NCBI GenBank assembly: GCA_019614645.1
Contig: JABWDB010000015.1
Coordinates: 372,001-436,000, forward strand
Length of the DNA stretch: 64,000 nt
Reading direction: 5' to 3'
Source of the DNA: Stratiolaelaps scimitus
Lineage: Eukaryota > Arthropoda > Arachnida > Mesostigmata > Laelapidae
In this document: piece after piece, positions 49,752 to 61,826 of the stretch
How the letters are laid out: each line of letters starts with the position of its first letter
Numbering within the stretch: position 1 is the first letter of the stretch
The notes under the pieces: generated by a model
What the model was told of the DNA's origin: nothing
What the model saw: the letters and a program-made list of their open reading frames with translations, nothing else
Database searches by the model: none
Made by a program: the position numbers and the translations under genes

Positions 49752-52212
49752 AGGCCGGCCTGGTCACCAAGTCGGCTTCGGAGTCCCGGCAGGCCACCAC
49801 ACGCATATGAACATGACTGATGTGTCAATGGCTATAGTTTCCACTGGGACAATTGCTGCCTCTGCCTTATGTCACCTTCGTCTGTGTGTGTGTGTGTGCG
49901 TGTATGTGTTACTGAGTATGTATATGGAGCATTTGGTCACCATCGTCAGCCTTCCACCAACCCAAAAACAAATACGCTCTCCCCTAAGGTGAGATAATTT
50001 GTTGTCGACTTCTCGATGTTCTCATGCATCCACTAATCATTCATTCCTCGTATGCTGTTCACTCCTCGCTGTCCATCAGTCTCAACTGTCGCCAGATATA
50101 TTGACACCACTAACCACATAGATGGAGCATGGTATCTGTAACTTGATGGTGAGCGTTGTGTTTGTAGTTCGAGCTGCATTTGCTCGTAGTGCGGCGGAAA
50201 CTTCGAACGGCGGTGATATATCCGCGTTGTGGTGTAGCCTGACGAGTGGCAGGTTGCCATCTGCACCATAGGGCTCCGTTGAAGAAGCGGACAGCCCTCG
50301 CCCGACCGCCTAACGTGCCACTGAGGTCACCGTGACGATGTCATAATACCCGTGTGTAATGATTCTACTGGGCTAGCTGGGCTACCAGCACGGCGAGGGC
50401 CATATCCAGCCGCGCTCAGCTGTACGTTCACCATCCGGAGAACGAGGTTAACAGCGTCGAAGGGCGGCGCCGAAATCACACGTTGTTGCCTTTGTTTGTT
50501 TGCTTAAGTTGCGGGTGCTTCTGCTGCTGTTTTTGGTGCTGATGTTAGGGCTATTACGCTAGCGTAAGATACTGGATCGCGAATTAATGTGACACCTTAC
50601 ATTGAACAAATATATATATGTATATATGCTATATACACATCGCTATATATATACATATACACATGGCTACATATATATATATATATATCCATGTGTTAAA
50701 GATGTGCTGCAATTTGAGTAACTCCATCGTAGCTACAATTAATACTGGCCCGATGTCGATTATGATTTACCTCTGGGCAAAATTCGTGAATATCCGCGAA
50801 TATGCCTTCAAATGTCGTTCACTTATCGGAGAGGGCTCGGTGATTTCTCTACGACGTACTCACCTAGAAGAAGCATACAAAAATATATGATTATCATTAG
50901 CATGAAACTAGTTAGTGAATGAATGGAGAAATATTTTTGAACAAATTTGTTTTAGTAAACACTATCCCCTGGCTCAACGATTGGGTATTCTATAGCATCA
51001 GCGTCGCCTCGCGATCTTCGGGTAATTTAATTGCCGGTTAGAAGGTTTTTGTTTTGTCGGCCAGAAGCTAGCCACCTCCAACGATTGCAATTCTAATATC
51101 GAACTGTAATTTGCAATTGCGCGTCAGTGTTGCAATCCAGTGGTCAAATCTTAAATCAACTACGACGATCCATCGATCTCGATACTATACTACAATACTG
51201 AATACAGGATTTACGTTTGAGATCGAAAAAATTAACTCACACAATCCAATGAACTCACTCGTAGTGGACCGGTACACGACAGTAAGCGGTTTAATTTTCC
51301 ATTGGTTATCAAATGTTCACGTTACTGTGTAGATTTCCTGAGAATAAGCTGCCTCTCATATTGGCCTATCAGCAGACACTTAGCCAGCGTCAACAATTAC
51401 GACTAATTATACCTATGATGGCGGGATTTTTATATGATCGAATTTCCGTGTTAGTCAGCGCGGACTTAGCAGCTCGCCTCACGTGGATCAGGCCATTCCC
51501 AGCTGGTTATAACACAACGAGAATTATCACCATAATTAAACATAGCTTACAGCCGCGAGTACAGCTTCATCGTCATGTTTCAAGATCTCAAGACTTGACT
51601 GTGTCACTCGCAATCAAATGGAGACGTTAACCGACGAAACAGCCACTCCCGCAACTGGTGCTATCGCTTACCGTGTGCTGTAATATCGGCACACAGATTC
51701 AATAAATTCTCTGAAAATCGATGACAGCACGCAGTCAGCAGCGTTCAAGGCCGCCCGATGTCACAGCGCGATTTCACCGGTGCACCCAAACACACACACT
51801 TCTTTCCCCCCGTACTACAACGCGCACACGAAGTGCGGTGTCATTTTGGCGAACGACCCTGATTCAAAAGTCCGCCAACGCCGCCGCCGCAGAAGACGAC
51901 GATGTCAATCCGCCAACGGAATAGAGAAATAGAGAGAGCGAGACATATACCGAAAAACATAGAGACGAGAAACGCGGCAGGAAAAATGGTTACTAGCGCT
52001 TCTTCAATGCTGTCTACTCATTTATCGATCTAGCTAATGTATCTGTGGTTAAGGCGACGCGACAGGCGCCTTATCACCCTCTCGCTTCCTACGTCATTGT
52101 TCCTTGTGCCATCGACCAAGCCTTAAGCAGGCGTAGCGAGGTTAGGCGGGCAATGGCTAGTGTTCCGCGAGTGGCACCAGGCTTGCCCGGACACAGGCAG
52201 ATTGACACATGT

Positions 52213-52293
<81 letters not shown>

Positions 52294-52483
52294 CAAAGCG
52301 TGTATCGGAGACATTGTAGCGTTTAGATCCATAGGCAGACGTTGGCAAATAGACGCGAGGAATTCGTTAGAAAAATGCTTGAAACATGAATCCCATCTCG
52401 TGCGCATTCTCTGCCGCTGACCCGCTCGATGGAACAGCTCTTGCCGAGATTTGTATCCAACTATTCGTTGAACACGCTCTACA

Positions 52484-52525
<42 letters not shown>

Positions 52526-55134
52526 CTGTGTGTATGAATATCAATGCTACAACTAGCGAGGCAGACCGCATAATGCCGATCGATGGTTCGCTGTTATGTT
52601 TTTAGTATGGAAGGCTAAGAGCTGGGCGAGGTCAACAGAGAAGGATACATTTTGTCTAAAGTTTCTGTCGTCTGATTATTTAGCATACATATATAGTATG
52701 AACATAATACTCTTAAATTCTTTCTACGTTTGACTGTAAGCGTTTCCAACGTTGCGTGCTGCATCGTATGGTGAAAATTCTAGTAATATTCTTATTAATA
52801 ATAATCATGCTAATCATATTTGTCATAACACTGCTTGGCGGAGTACCATCCGCTAGTTTACACGCAGAAGTAATATCCAAAGGTGGTTTCAAGACCTGTC
52901 ATATAGGAGAACGGAGTCGGCCTGAAAACACCCAAGTAGCCGTAGTTTTATAGTTGGGGCGGTACAGTGTCGCGCAGCAGTGACAAGACCTCCGATAGAG
53001 GAGACGATAGCTGAGGAGCGTCGGGATGTGGATAAAACACAACGTTGCGGCAACGTTAAATGTAAACCCCTAACAACACTGTTGCTGTTGTGTTTAATTA
53101 GACAGTGAGCCAGTATGCGATTTCAGCTCACAAACGAAGACGGGTCGAAAATCCACTAAGGGGAAAACGTTCGTGTCCTCCATCTTCTTCAGCGAATCTG
53201 GGGTATTGTTAGGGGGTGCGTAGGAATTACGTGCACCATTTGTGATTGTCGCTGGGTTGGCATGTTCCTTCGTTGCTTGGACCGTCAGTACGTTCTGTTC
53301 TCGACGGGGCCGGCGTTTGCTCGCGTTGGCTGCACACGATCGATATATTTGTTCTCGACGCTTGTAAATTATTGAGTGCCTTCACGCGTTTGACCCGTGG
53401 TGTTCCAGCCGGCCAGTGAGACGTTTAGCGGCCGCCTGACCACGCGAATCGATTTATTCCTGCCAGCCCTTGGCTAGCCAGCTTTCCACTTCAGAGTGCA
53501 CATGAACGGCCACTCCGAATAGCCCATGATACCCCGGCGGGACATTGTCCAATTTCGTAGCGGCGCCGCTGTATCCCAGCGATGTTTACAACGATCCAGT
53601 ACGACGAGTTGCTGCTCCTGCTGCTGCTTGAACCAGCAACTGTGCGACCAACTCGCCCGCCCAGCACAGTCAAATGTCTGCCTGCTAGACTAAACACTTG
53701 AAGATGACCACCCTTCGGAGGCGACTTCAGAGGCGGTTAAGCGATCGAAACGCTTTGCTGATAAAGTCCACAGGCCAGCACCGATACCAGCCACAGTGAT
53801 AACAACACTAGCAGAGGCAGCAACAACAACAACACGAAATGGGCGCCAAACGAACAAGACCGTTCTTAAACGATCCCTGCCCACCGTGGCGGGATACAAA
53901 CCGCTCGCGTGGTAGAAAGACCAACTCGTGTTCAAGTTGTCCTTTATTTTCTTCCATAGCATTAGAAAGTCCACTGGCTATCTTTCGCTTTGTTGTTTTT
54001 GTTGCTGCTGTTGTTGTTGTTGCACTGCTGCTACTTCTCCGTCTGTTTAATGTTGTTGTTGTTGTTGCTGCCGTTTTCCGCCGTGTTATATCATTGCTTC
54101 GTATGATGGTGGTATTGTTGCTTGTTAGTAGATTATACAATTACTAGACAGTTCCACTGCTCGGCTCGTATCGCAGCACTCGAATCGTCTGTTTTCTGGT
54201 CGCTTCGTCGAGTGTTTTGTGTTCTGCTTTTGTTCTTTTGTTCTGCCGCCGTTGAGTTGGGCCGGACAGGGCTGCACTGAGGCGCTCCTTGGCCACCGCT
54301 GCCACCCGGGTCACCCAATGCTGAACAGCGACACAATTGAACAGCAGAGATACCGGCATCGACGTGAGGTAGAGTCATCGTCGAACGAGAGACAGAGAGA
54401 TAGAGAGAGAGAGGTCGTCCCCGCGACTGGACCGCCACAGCGGCCGAGCACACAGGCGCACAGCTGAGGTAGGTCCACGGCCTGGACAAGGGGACATCAC
54501 CCTCCCCAAGCATAGTACAGCAACATTCAGAAACAGCGATATCGTAAGCAGCAGCAGCAGCAGAAGAAAACTAGCTGGAGGATGCTGCTGTAAGATCAGC
54601 CTGTCCAAACGGCTGGTGACAAACCGCACAGAACGCGACAGACAACGTGAAACGAGAGAACTGAAACAGAGGCAGAGGTGGAGAGAAAGACGAAGGAGGA
54701 ACCGGCTTCGTCATCGTCGTTATTGTTACTGCTGCTGCTGCGACTCGCATTGGCCATTTCTTGGTAGAGTTTTCGACCCTTTGGACTATTCCAGAAATGG
54801 TCTCGCATCGACTGCACATTCAGTTTGCGACACTACATGTATATATATATATATATATATGCATTGGTAGGAATAATAATAGTTGTTGCTATTATTATCA
54901 TTATTATTGGAAGAAAAAGAAGAAGAAGAGGTCTTCCCTCCGGAGCTTGTTCTCGTTGGTGCTCCGTTCCGCTCCAGAAGATCATTTCCGTCATCGGTTG
55001 CCATCCGTTTGCATGCTGTGCCCTGCTCGCTCAAGCCGCTTGTAGGGTTGATTCAGTCGGCGTTAGCACGGCGCCCCGTTACGTTCGCAGGCAACAGCCA
55101 TCGCAGGAACAGGCGCCGTAGGAACGCTTCTCAG
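49696..55134. other. No recognised gene
   Basis: (TC)n at 49719-49746, (TG)n at 49884-49905, TA arrays at 50667-50690, 52215-52290 and 52483-52517, and GTT/CTG runs at 53990-54070. Overlapping minus frames at 53974-53690 (with a hydrophobic segment) and 54140-53808 are both protein-like in part, so neither can be chosen. Confidence 0.35.
52215..52290. repeat. (TA)n microsatellite
   Basis: About 75 bases of TA repeat. Confidence 0.96.
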
Positions 55135-55320
55135 GTAGACACACTTGTTAATTCGCATGACACATTACCACGAGAAATATCAATGAACGGCGAAATCCGC
55201 CACCTCCCACCACCGCAACCACCAGAGGCGGTCAGCTGCGGCTGGATTCAAACCTACAATAGTGATCCGGCTTATTTATCAAGGCTGTGCGCCACTACGT
55301 TCTGCCGACGCTACCGCTGA
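55135..55320 (+). CDS. Possible terminal exon, unrecognised
   Basis: After a short acceptor (gaacgcttctcag) at 55134, in phase 0, the frame reads VDTLVNSHDTLPREISMNGE, a PPPQPPEAV tract, WIQTYNSDPAYLSRL and ends CRRYR, TGA. The frame is also open upstream to 54883, where it is low in complexity. Composition is convincingly protein-like. The family is unknown. Confidence 0.3.
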   Translation, partial: VDTLVNSHDTLPREISMNGEIRHLPPPQPPEAVSCGWIQTYNSDPAYLSRLCATTFCRRYR

Positions 55321-55620
55321 GACCATATCACGGGGCCGTGACCCGAGGACGCTTAGCTGCTTCGGATGATCTGGCCAGGGTCGAAGCAACGGAACATTCA
55401 GGCACGCACGACGCTTCCTATTTAAGATAAGACACCGTTTCTGGCAGCATCAGAAACACAATATTTGTCAATCGGCCCCGCCGTTCATGGCGTGGCAATT
55501 CAAACCAAGAGGTTGAAACGGATAAAAGTGTTATATCTCGTTTGGGAGCGCGAAACGCTGGCAATCGTCGTTTGCGTGTATTATATAATATGATCGCTAG
55601 CATCAAGAACTTGTGCAAGC

Positions 55621-55656
<36 letters not shown>

Positions 55657-55926
55657 CTTCTCTCTCTACCTAACATAAACGCTCAGCGCGCACATACTTT
55701 GGCCTACTACAATAATCATGGGATCCGATCGCGGTAGTAGGTTAATCCGTTCTATAAGCGCGCTTGCCATCCACCACTCAGAGGGTGGTGGCAACTTAAT
55801 ATGTAATACATAGATAGAATTGCCCCTAGAGCGTAGCCGTAACGGAGCGCGGCAGAACGAAAATGGAGGGCAACGATTGATGACATATATTAGCTACACA
55901 TCGGCGACGATGGACGAATCCACCCA
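55321..55926. other. No recognised gene
   Basis: (CT)n followed by (TA)n at 55621-55657; otherwise unremarkable. Confidence 0.4.
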
Positions 55927-56149
55927 ATGGATACCAACAAGCGTTCTCGATCGCCGCCAACCGTCGGATCATCTGTACGGTCAGGCGTCGAGGTAGAAAG
56001 TCTTCACATTTCAAGGGTGAACCCTCGCGTCGTCAAGAGCGGCCGCCCCGAGCGAGTGGCTATCAATCGAGGTGTGTGCGAGAACAGCTCGGCACACAGG
56101 CCACGAGCTCAACTGTATGATCCGATGACAGAGATCACTCGTAGTAATG

Positions 56150-56187
<38 letters not shown>

Positions 56188-56190
56188 CAC

Positions 56191-56226
<36 letters not shown>

Positions 56227-56304
56227 CACAATAATAATAATAATAATAATAATCACAATAATAATAATAATAATAATCACAATAATAATAATAATAATAA
56301 TCAC

Positions 56305-56343
<39 letters not shown>

Positions 56344-56346
56344 CAC

Positions 56347-56379
<33 letters not shown>

Positions 56380-56622
56380 CACAATAATAACACGTGCTTG
56401 TTACGAAGCTGTGAGTGTAATCGGCTGCAAATGAGACGAAGACCACAAGCGTCCGTTAGCTTCCCAGCGGAATGGTGGATGCGCGTTAAACGATATGAAA
56501 GCAACGAACGATGGCATTGCGCCATTTGTAAATGTCAACCAGTGGCTTTCTCGCTCTCTCTCTCTCTCTGTCTCTCTATTAGGCTGGCAAAAATCAGCCA
56601 CAGTTGGACTGGGGTAGCTTAG
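55927..56622 (+). CDS. Long open frame spanning a poly-Asn/His repeat; doubtful gene
   Basis: An ATG at 55927 opens 231 codons without a stop. About 70 residues of ordinary composition (MDTNKRSRSPPTVGSSVRSG onward) precede an Asn run broken at intervals by His, then about 70 residues ending in a CT-repeat-derived Ser/Leu stretch. Over the repeat itself the other frames are open as poly-Ile or poly-Tyr. Start context is moderate. Asn-rich proteins are common in arthropods, but the frame may be open by chance. Confidence 0.17.
56145..56390. repeat. (AAT)n array with periodic AATCAC variant units
   Basis: About 245 bases of AAT repeats with CAC units inserted roughly every 24-42 bases. This higher-order pattern suggests tandem growth of a longer unit made of several AAT plus one CAC. 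Confidence 0.95.
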
Positions 56623-57527
56623 GCCAAAAGCGACTACAAGTGCAGTTTGTCTTCAAACGTCGACGGCTTGAGCGCCACCGGGACGGCCAACGCGAGACAA
56701 GCCCAAATGAGCCGAGCAGGTCAGCTCGCATCAGCTGTGAACGCACTTGAAAGAGGAACTTGGTGCCTATATATATAGAATGTCCTCCTATCCACTGGGC
56801 ATCCTTTGGTGCGCCGACCGACAAGCACTATCTTTCTATCTAAATAGCTAGGATATAGTGGGCTCCCAGAAGGCACAGTGACCTGTGATAGAATCAAGCA
56901 ACGTGCCAGTAAGCCAAATGAAAATGTGCTTCCGTTGAAGTAAATGCAGCGAGCTGTCATAGCACCACGAGACGATTTCTCTGGCGCCCGAGTAGCTGGC
57001 AGACTGTGGCCACCTTTGTATAGTCAGAGATAACCTGACATAGCGAGACACTCCATGAGCTTTATATATATATATCTACACATAGGAGTCGAACGCTCTA
57101 TTTGTCTTCACCGTAACTTTTAGTAGATTCAACGGTTCGGCCGCCGGGGGGCCGGGGACACATATCGACGAAATACATACATGAACAATACGTGGATGCA
57201 TACGTCAAAGTCAGTCTAAGCCGCCGCCGGCGACATTGAACAGCGAGATATATAGAAGCACCGAGTCTCGACTCACGTTGGTCGATGGCAGTAAGAACAG
57301 CTCGAAATGGGCTGCAGGTGCGCGCAGCGTGGTCACACTACCCACAATGATAGCGGGAGCAGTACGCTTGACTGCGCTCATCTGACTACGCTAAGGGGCT
57401 ATGCTATGTGCTCACTGTTGAGGCGTTTTCTTCTCGACGCTTGGTCGGGACGTACGCGTAGTTACGTAGACGACATCACGGCGGCGTTTCTACGCCTGCT
57501 ACGTATGTATTCGCTTGTTCGGCTTAG

Positions 57528-57706
57528 ACGAGCGCGACCAGTGGCAGTTCAACAAGTCTTCACCATTGAGAGAAGATCCGGGTGCAGGGAATCAACAGCA
57601 GGCAAAAGCGTCAGTCAGTGGAAGAGTCTTGAACATTTTGGAAGATTGGATAGGATACAGTGTCAATACTTCATTTCGGAATATATTTCCGTATACCTGT
57701 TTCTAA
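57528..57706 (+). CDS. Possible terminal exon, unrecognised
   Basis: A plausible acceptor (tcgcttgttcggcttag) ends at 57527. The frame then reads DERDQWQFNKSSPLREDPGA and SGRVLNILEDWIGYSVNTSF to TAA. Charged and hydrophobic residues are well mixed. A different frame is open over 57307-57786, so coding is uncertain. No family is recognised. Confidence 0.27.
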
Positions 57707-57795
57707 ATACGATCTCTTCTCTTTGTCTCTCTCTCCCTATCACTCTAATTTCAACACCCGTGGCCCTGCCGACGACAACAGTATAATCATCACGG

Positions 57796-57936
57796 CTAAG
57801 GGTAAAGGTAAGGCTTTATTGATTTATTAAAGGAACTGCATATAATGCTTAAGTTCTCTTATATGTCATGCAACGGGATTCGAACCTCGGCCTCTGGCTT
57901 TTTACAGCCATAGGGTGAATTGTCGCACTAGAATTG
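57796..57936 (-). repeat. SINE family A, best-preserved full-length copy
   Basis: The reverse complement has an A-box-like CTAGTGCGAC, a tRNA-like stem, a perfect B box GGTTCGAATCC (57886-57876), the body CATGACATATAAGAGAACTT, AGTTCCTTTAATAAATCAAT and a CTTACCTTTACCCTTA tail. This is the clearest tRNA-derived head in the window. Confidence 0.8.
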
Positions 57937-58275
57937 GCCGTTGTCACATGGTCTCGGTCAACCATTATTTCAATGCAATGACTTGTCTCCATCAAATTCA
58001 CCTCGATAGCATAGCTTAGCTCGAATGCTGGCTTCTGGTTATCATTACTCCTGTCTCTCTATCACTGATCATTTACCTGCACGCCCTGGCCACCGCATCG
58101 ATTGTGGTTCAAACAGCATAAGCGATCACAACGGTTGTCAGCCAAACGAGTTCAAATCAAATGTTCCCTCTCGTCTGGCTCTGTCCGATGTCATATCTCG
58201 ATCTCAGCAAAGTGTGGTGCCACCTGACACGTTTTGCTCACGTCCGAATCATTGGAGTGGAATCATCGTCCCCAG
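57937..58275. other. Flank of a gene-like block
   Basis: A plus frame at 58025-58279 is open and protein-like but overlaps other open frames. Not assigned. Confidence 0.3.
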
Positions 58276-58554
58276 CTGAAAAATGTTGCCACGTCTACAA
58301 TGACAACGCCGGTGGCCGTTGCGTTAATAGCAATATCCGATGTTGTTATCGGATGCCTGACGATGGTCCGTGCGCAATCGTTCGTCTTAGCACAGAGATT
58401 CAGCTACAATCGAAATAGGCCCTATAGGAAGTGCGAGATTGAAACCGCGGCGGCGTTGCAGCTAAACTCCTCCATATGGCGAACGATCCCGAGTTGGAAC
58501 CTGACGTCGGACAACGATGCTGCCTCTCCGCTATCCAACTATATATATATATAG
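58276..58554 (+). CDS. Possible exon with one membrane helix, unrecognised
   Basis: A good acceptor (aatcatcgtccccag) ends at 58275 and the phase 0 frame continues 92 codons to TAG inside a short TA palindrome. The hydrophobic stretch VAVALIAISDVVIGCLTM resembles the second helix of rhodopsin-like receptors (LAxSD motif) but could also be a signal peptide after the ATG at 58300. The rest does not continue as a receptor. No donor consensus was found. Confidence 0.25.
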   Translation: MKNVATSTMTTPVAVALIAISDVVIGCLTMVRAQSFVLAQRFSYNRNRPYRKCEIETAAALQLNSSIWRTIPSWNLTSDNDAASPLSNYIYI

Positions 58555-58589
58555 TTGGATTTGAGCTCTTCGCGCTCGCCGTCTTCTAC

Positions 58590-58704
58590 CTCGTTAGGAA
58601 TTGACTTTTCTGTGATTATGACTACTCTGCGTCTACTCTGTGCCACCGAACGCTGGGCGGTCTGGTAGGCGATGTGGTGGCAGGTCTCTGTCGGGCCCGG
58701 TGGC
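58590..58704 (-). CDS. Possible internal exon, unrecognised
   Basis: On the minus strand an acceptor (gtgcaccaccag) at 58705 and a donor CCTAACGAG|GTAGAA at 58590/58589 bracket an open frame that reads PPGPTETCHHIAYQTAQRSV and ends VVIITEKSIPNE. Both borders and one clear open frame are present. It opposes a plus-strand frame at 58672-58875. No family is recognised. Confidence 0.24.
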
Positions 58705-59897
58705 CTGGTGGTGCACATTCGATTGCCAGGGAATCGGAGGAGACACGTAGGTGCATACACGGCTTCTATCCCCACCGATGCACATTTACATTTAGAAGGA
58801 ATCTACCTTGCGAAGCAATGCAAGAGCAATACAGTCGGCGTTATATGTTGGCAGAGAGTCAGCCCGAAAACATGATAAGATGGTTGGCCGTGAGTAGCTC
58901 CTCTTACGTGTGCGCTATGCAACAAATGTAAGGTTTGTTACCTCGAATAGGCTGCTTTTTAAGGTTTGTTGGCCTACTCGCAAGGTTAGAAGATCAGTAC
59001 TAGTACCGAGCGGCAACGTCGCGGGCGGAATGTCGTTTGTTGGCTAGCCTATTAGTATTATTATCGTTACAGTGATACGGAAACATGACTGTGCATAATA
59101 CTTAGCTATTATAACTTGTCTCCTTCTACCAACTAGGCCCTTTGCAAGACCCGGAGATATATATATATATATACATGTACATCGATGCATAACGAACGAT
59201 TGTGCCGGCTGTAAGCAGATACATAGGTGGAACTGTCACCACTGTAGCCATACAGCTGCAAGTATTATGGTACCACTGCCGGCCTCGAATGGCATCGCCT
59301 GCCATTAATGACGACTCTCTCACAACGACAGAGACCTACAGCCAACAGTACCAATGAGTAGGTGCGTAGACTTCCCCGCCATGCATAGCCAATAGCTGAC
59401 CTGTGTCGCGTACCGTCGATGTAGTCCATCGAGAACGTATGCTATCAAGGCACCATCCTCGCGCCATCTGAGTGGCTCGACGATGATTTGAACTCGTGAA
59501 CAGTAACAATTAATCACCGCTGCCATGCTGCTTGTTTACATTCCGTACGCATCGGCCATACAGCAACATGATTCCAGTAAGATGCAAAAATGTGACGTCT
59601 TGTACGAGAATTCGTTTTTCGTGGTAAAATAATATAACTATATAATGGTACAATAGATAATGATTTGATGTCTGTTTTGAGCTGGAGAAGATTGGCAGAT
59701 CCGTCTCGTGTACGTTCACTGGTGGAGTATTACGTTCGAGATTAACTAGCCCGAATCGGTGTACTGATTTACAGCGTGTGCTCCTAATGTTATCCACGGC
59801 TCTGCAGTTGAAAAAGCCGATCGAAAATAGCGCCGACTGTTGACGGTAAAAATATCAACAGACAACAGTGTGCACTGCTGCCAATATATGTATATAT

Positions 59898-59944
<47 letters not shown>

Positions 59945-60013
59945 TTATAAGCCTACACAGCCAGTGTAAACTCCGTCCTGCTACCCCACATTTGCAAGCA
60001 TGACCCCTCTGCT
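58705..60013. other. No recognised gene
   Basis: (TA)n at 59155-59175 and 59886-59941. Short frames only. Confidence 0.45.
59886..59941. repeat. (TA)n microsatellite
   Basis: About 56 bases of TA repeat with a GATA interruption at the left. Confidence 0.93.
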
Positions 60014-60091
60014 AAATTCATCCATACGCTGAAAAGAAGGCACTATATATATTTATATATATAGTGCTGTCTTTCAGCGTATGGATGATTT
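60014..60091. ncRNA. Long hairpin, possible microRNA precursor or small inverted-repeat element
   Basis: The left arm AAATTCATCCATACGCTGAA and the right arm TTTCAGCGTATGGATGATTT pair almost perfectly with one bulged T. A small internal loop follows, then a GCAC/GTGC stem and a TA stem with a terminal loop. The 78-base fold with about 34 pairs has the size of an animal pre-miRNA. The TA-rich loop also suits a tiny palindromic element. Transcription is not shown. Confidence 0.35.
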
Positions 60092-61764
60092 CTATATATA
60101 TATATATATGTCACTCCATTAGCCTTTCCGTTCGCGCATGCCAATGACGGCACCAGCTCGTCATCACAAGTAACAGCATCAAGCTATCGAGGCGACTAAA
60201 ATGTTTCAGCGACAACATGAAAAGAAATAAGTGATCACAGCAACAACAACGACAGCAACAATATCAGCAAACAATAAGCGCAACGTAGTGGTTCGCGCTT
60301 CTCTGCTCAGCACCCCGGCGCGAGCGCCCTCCCACCCGCCTCGTCCCGTCCCCAGCCAGAGAAAATGGGGGAGATTCACCACATGCAGCCCCCGTTCATG
60401 CACACACCTTCCGCCGCCCTTCATACACTGCCATATTCGTTGTCTCTCGCCGATGATGGCGACGGACGCGCCACAACAGGATGTCAATTCATATTCGCGT
60501 TTCCATGCTGCTGCTGCTGCTGTTGTTGTCGGCGGCCAATTTTTCATATCATTCAGCGAGGCAGCGTTCGACGAGCGTTTTCCCACACCCCATCCTGGTC
60601 CCGCCGCACCATAAGGACGAGTAAGCAGACCCGACCCGTATTATCTAGCCACTGCGATCTGGGCACTGCGTCAACAGCGACTGACTGACTGACACTAGCT
60701 GTTTGGGTGAGCTGTTGGTTAGTTGAGTGCCATGGCACATCCCCGGTTGGTTCAGGCCTGAGGTCGCAAGCACCTCGTGTCGAAACGCCGACTGGTGACG
60801 AGTCGACCGCTGAACACAGAACTAGTCAAACACGTTTGTGGAAGCAATTGCAAAAGCACCGCAAACAGGCAAATGGAACATCGAAACGAGCCGTGCTCAG
60901 CACAGTGCTGGCCAACAGCAGCGGCCGAGGCATAAAGGGTCGGAAAAAGTGTTATTTAAAATCCTTCTGGATTTCTCACATAATACTGTATATGTGTGCG
61001 TTTAGTGTCGTTTAAGAGTCTAGCTGCTTTCTTTATCTGAAGATTCTCGCCAGGTACGAGTAAGGAAGAGAATAAGCAAGAAATAAACAAGCAAGAATAA
61101 ACAAGCCCCCGACAGGTCCTCATAGTAATACCTAAAAAAAAAAGGTTCACATAGGGGAATAGCTGAGGGTCAGCACGAAAAACTGTTTTAAGGGGTCTGG
61201 CTCGAATGGCGTTGAATGATGGACGTGTCAGCCCCTTGGGGAAAATATTGTACAATTAAATAGCTTACGACTCGAGTTCGCTGCAGTATTCGAGTCGATT
61301 CTATCATTTCCTTGTCAAGAACCACTGTCAGTGTCGATATTGTAACTCCTTATTAGTCCTCGAATTTGAATCAGTCTTCATTTCTGGTTTGTGTCCACAT
61401 ACTATTGCAGTTTGCCACGTTAACCATAGACATCTCGGCATCTCCGTTTCTCTTCCTTTCTCTCCTTGCGGATGTGCAATTAAACAGAGGCAATTCTCGT
61501 CGAAGTCCACCGTTTTTGTCGGAACTTCCTATTTGTTCAGCCGAACTTGTCGACGACTGCTGCTGCTGCTGCTGCGTCAGCGAGGGCAAGCAGCAGGTAG
61601 TCGTAGCGCGTGGTCTGTCATCAGTCAACTGACACGAGCCCGATGGACTGGTCACACTGGCAACATCACCTGTACCAACGATGGATGCCACTGAAGTCTG
61701 GCTGGACACACGCGGCCTCGGTGAATATGAAAATGAGGCGGTGTGTATATTCCTTGAGCTTGGC

Positions 61765-61826
<62 letters not shown>

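Noticed and set aside
55927..56622. The Asn-rich ORF as a confident gene
   Set aside because: The repeat is open in every frame and the flanks lack any family match; kept only at low confidence.
57466..57486. YVDD tetrad in a plus-strand frame, recalling a reverse transcriptase active site
   Set aside because: None of the neighbouring reverse transcriptase blocks is present and the flanks are not hydrophobic in the required way; a chance match.
57876..57886. tRNA gene on the minus strand (perfect B box)
   Set aside because: Same reason: it is the head of a SINE copy, with no acceptor stem and with the family A body attached.
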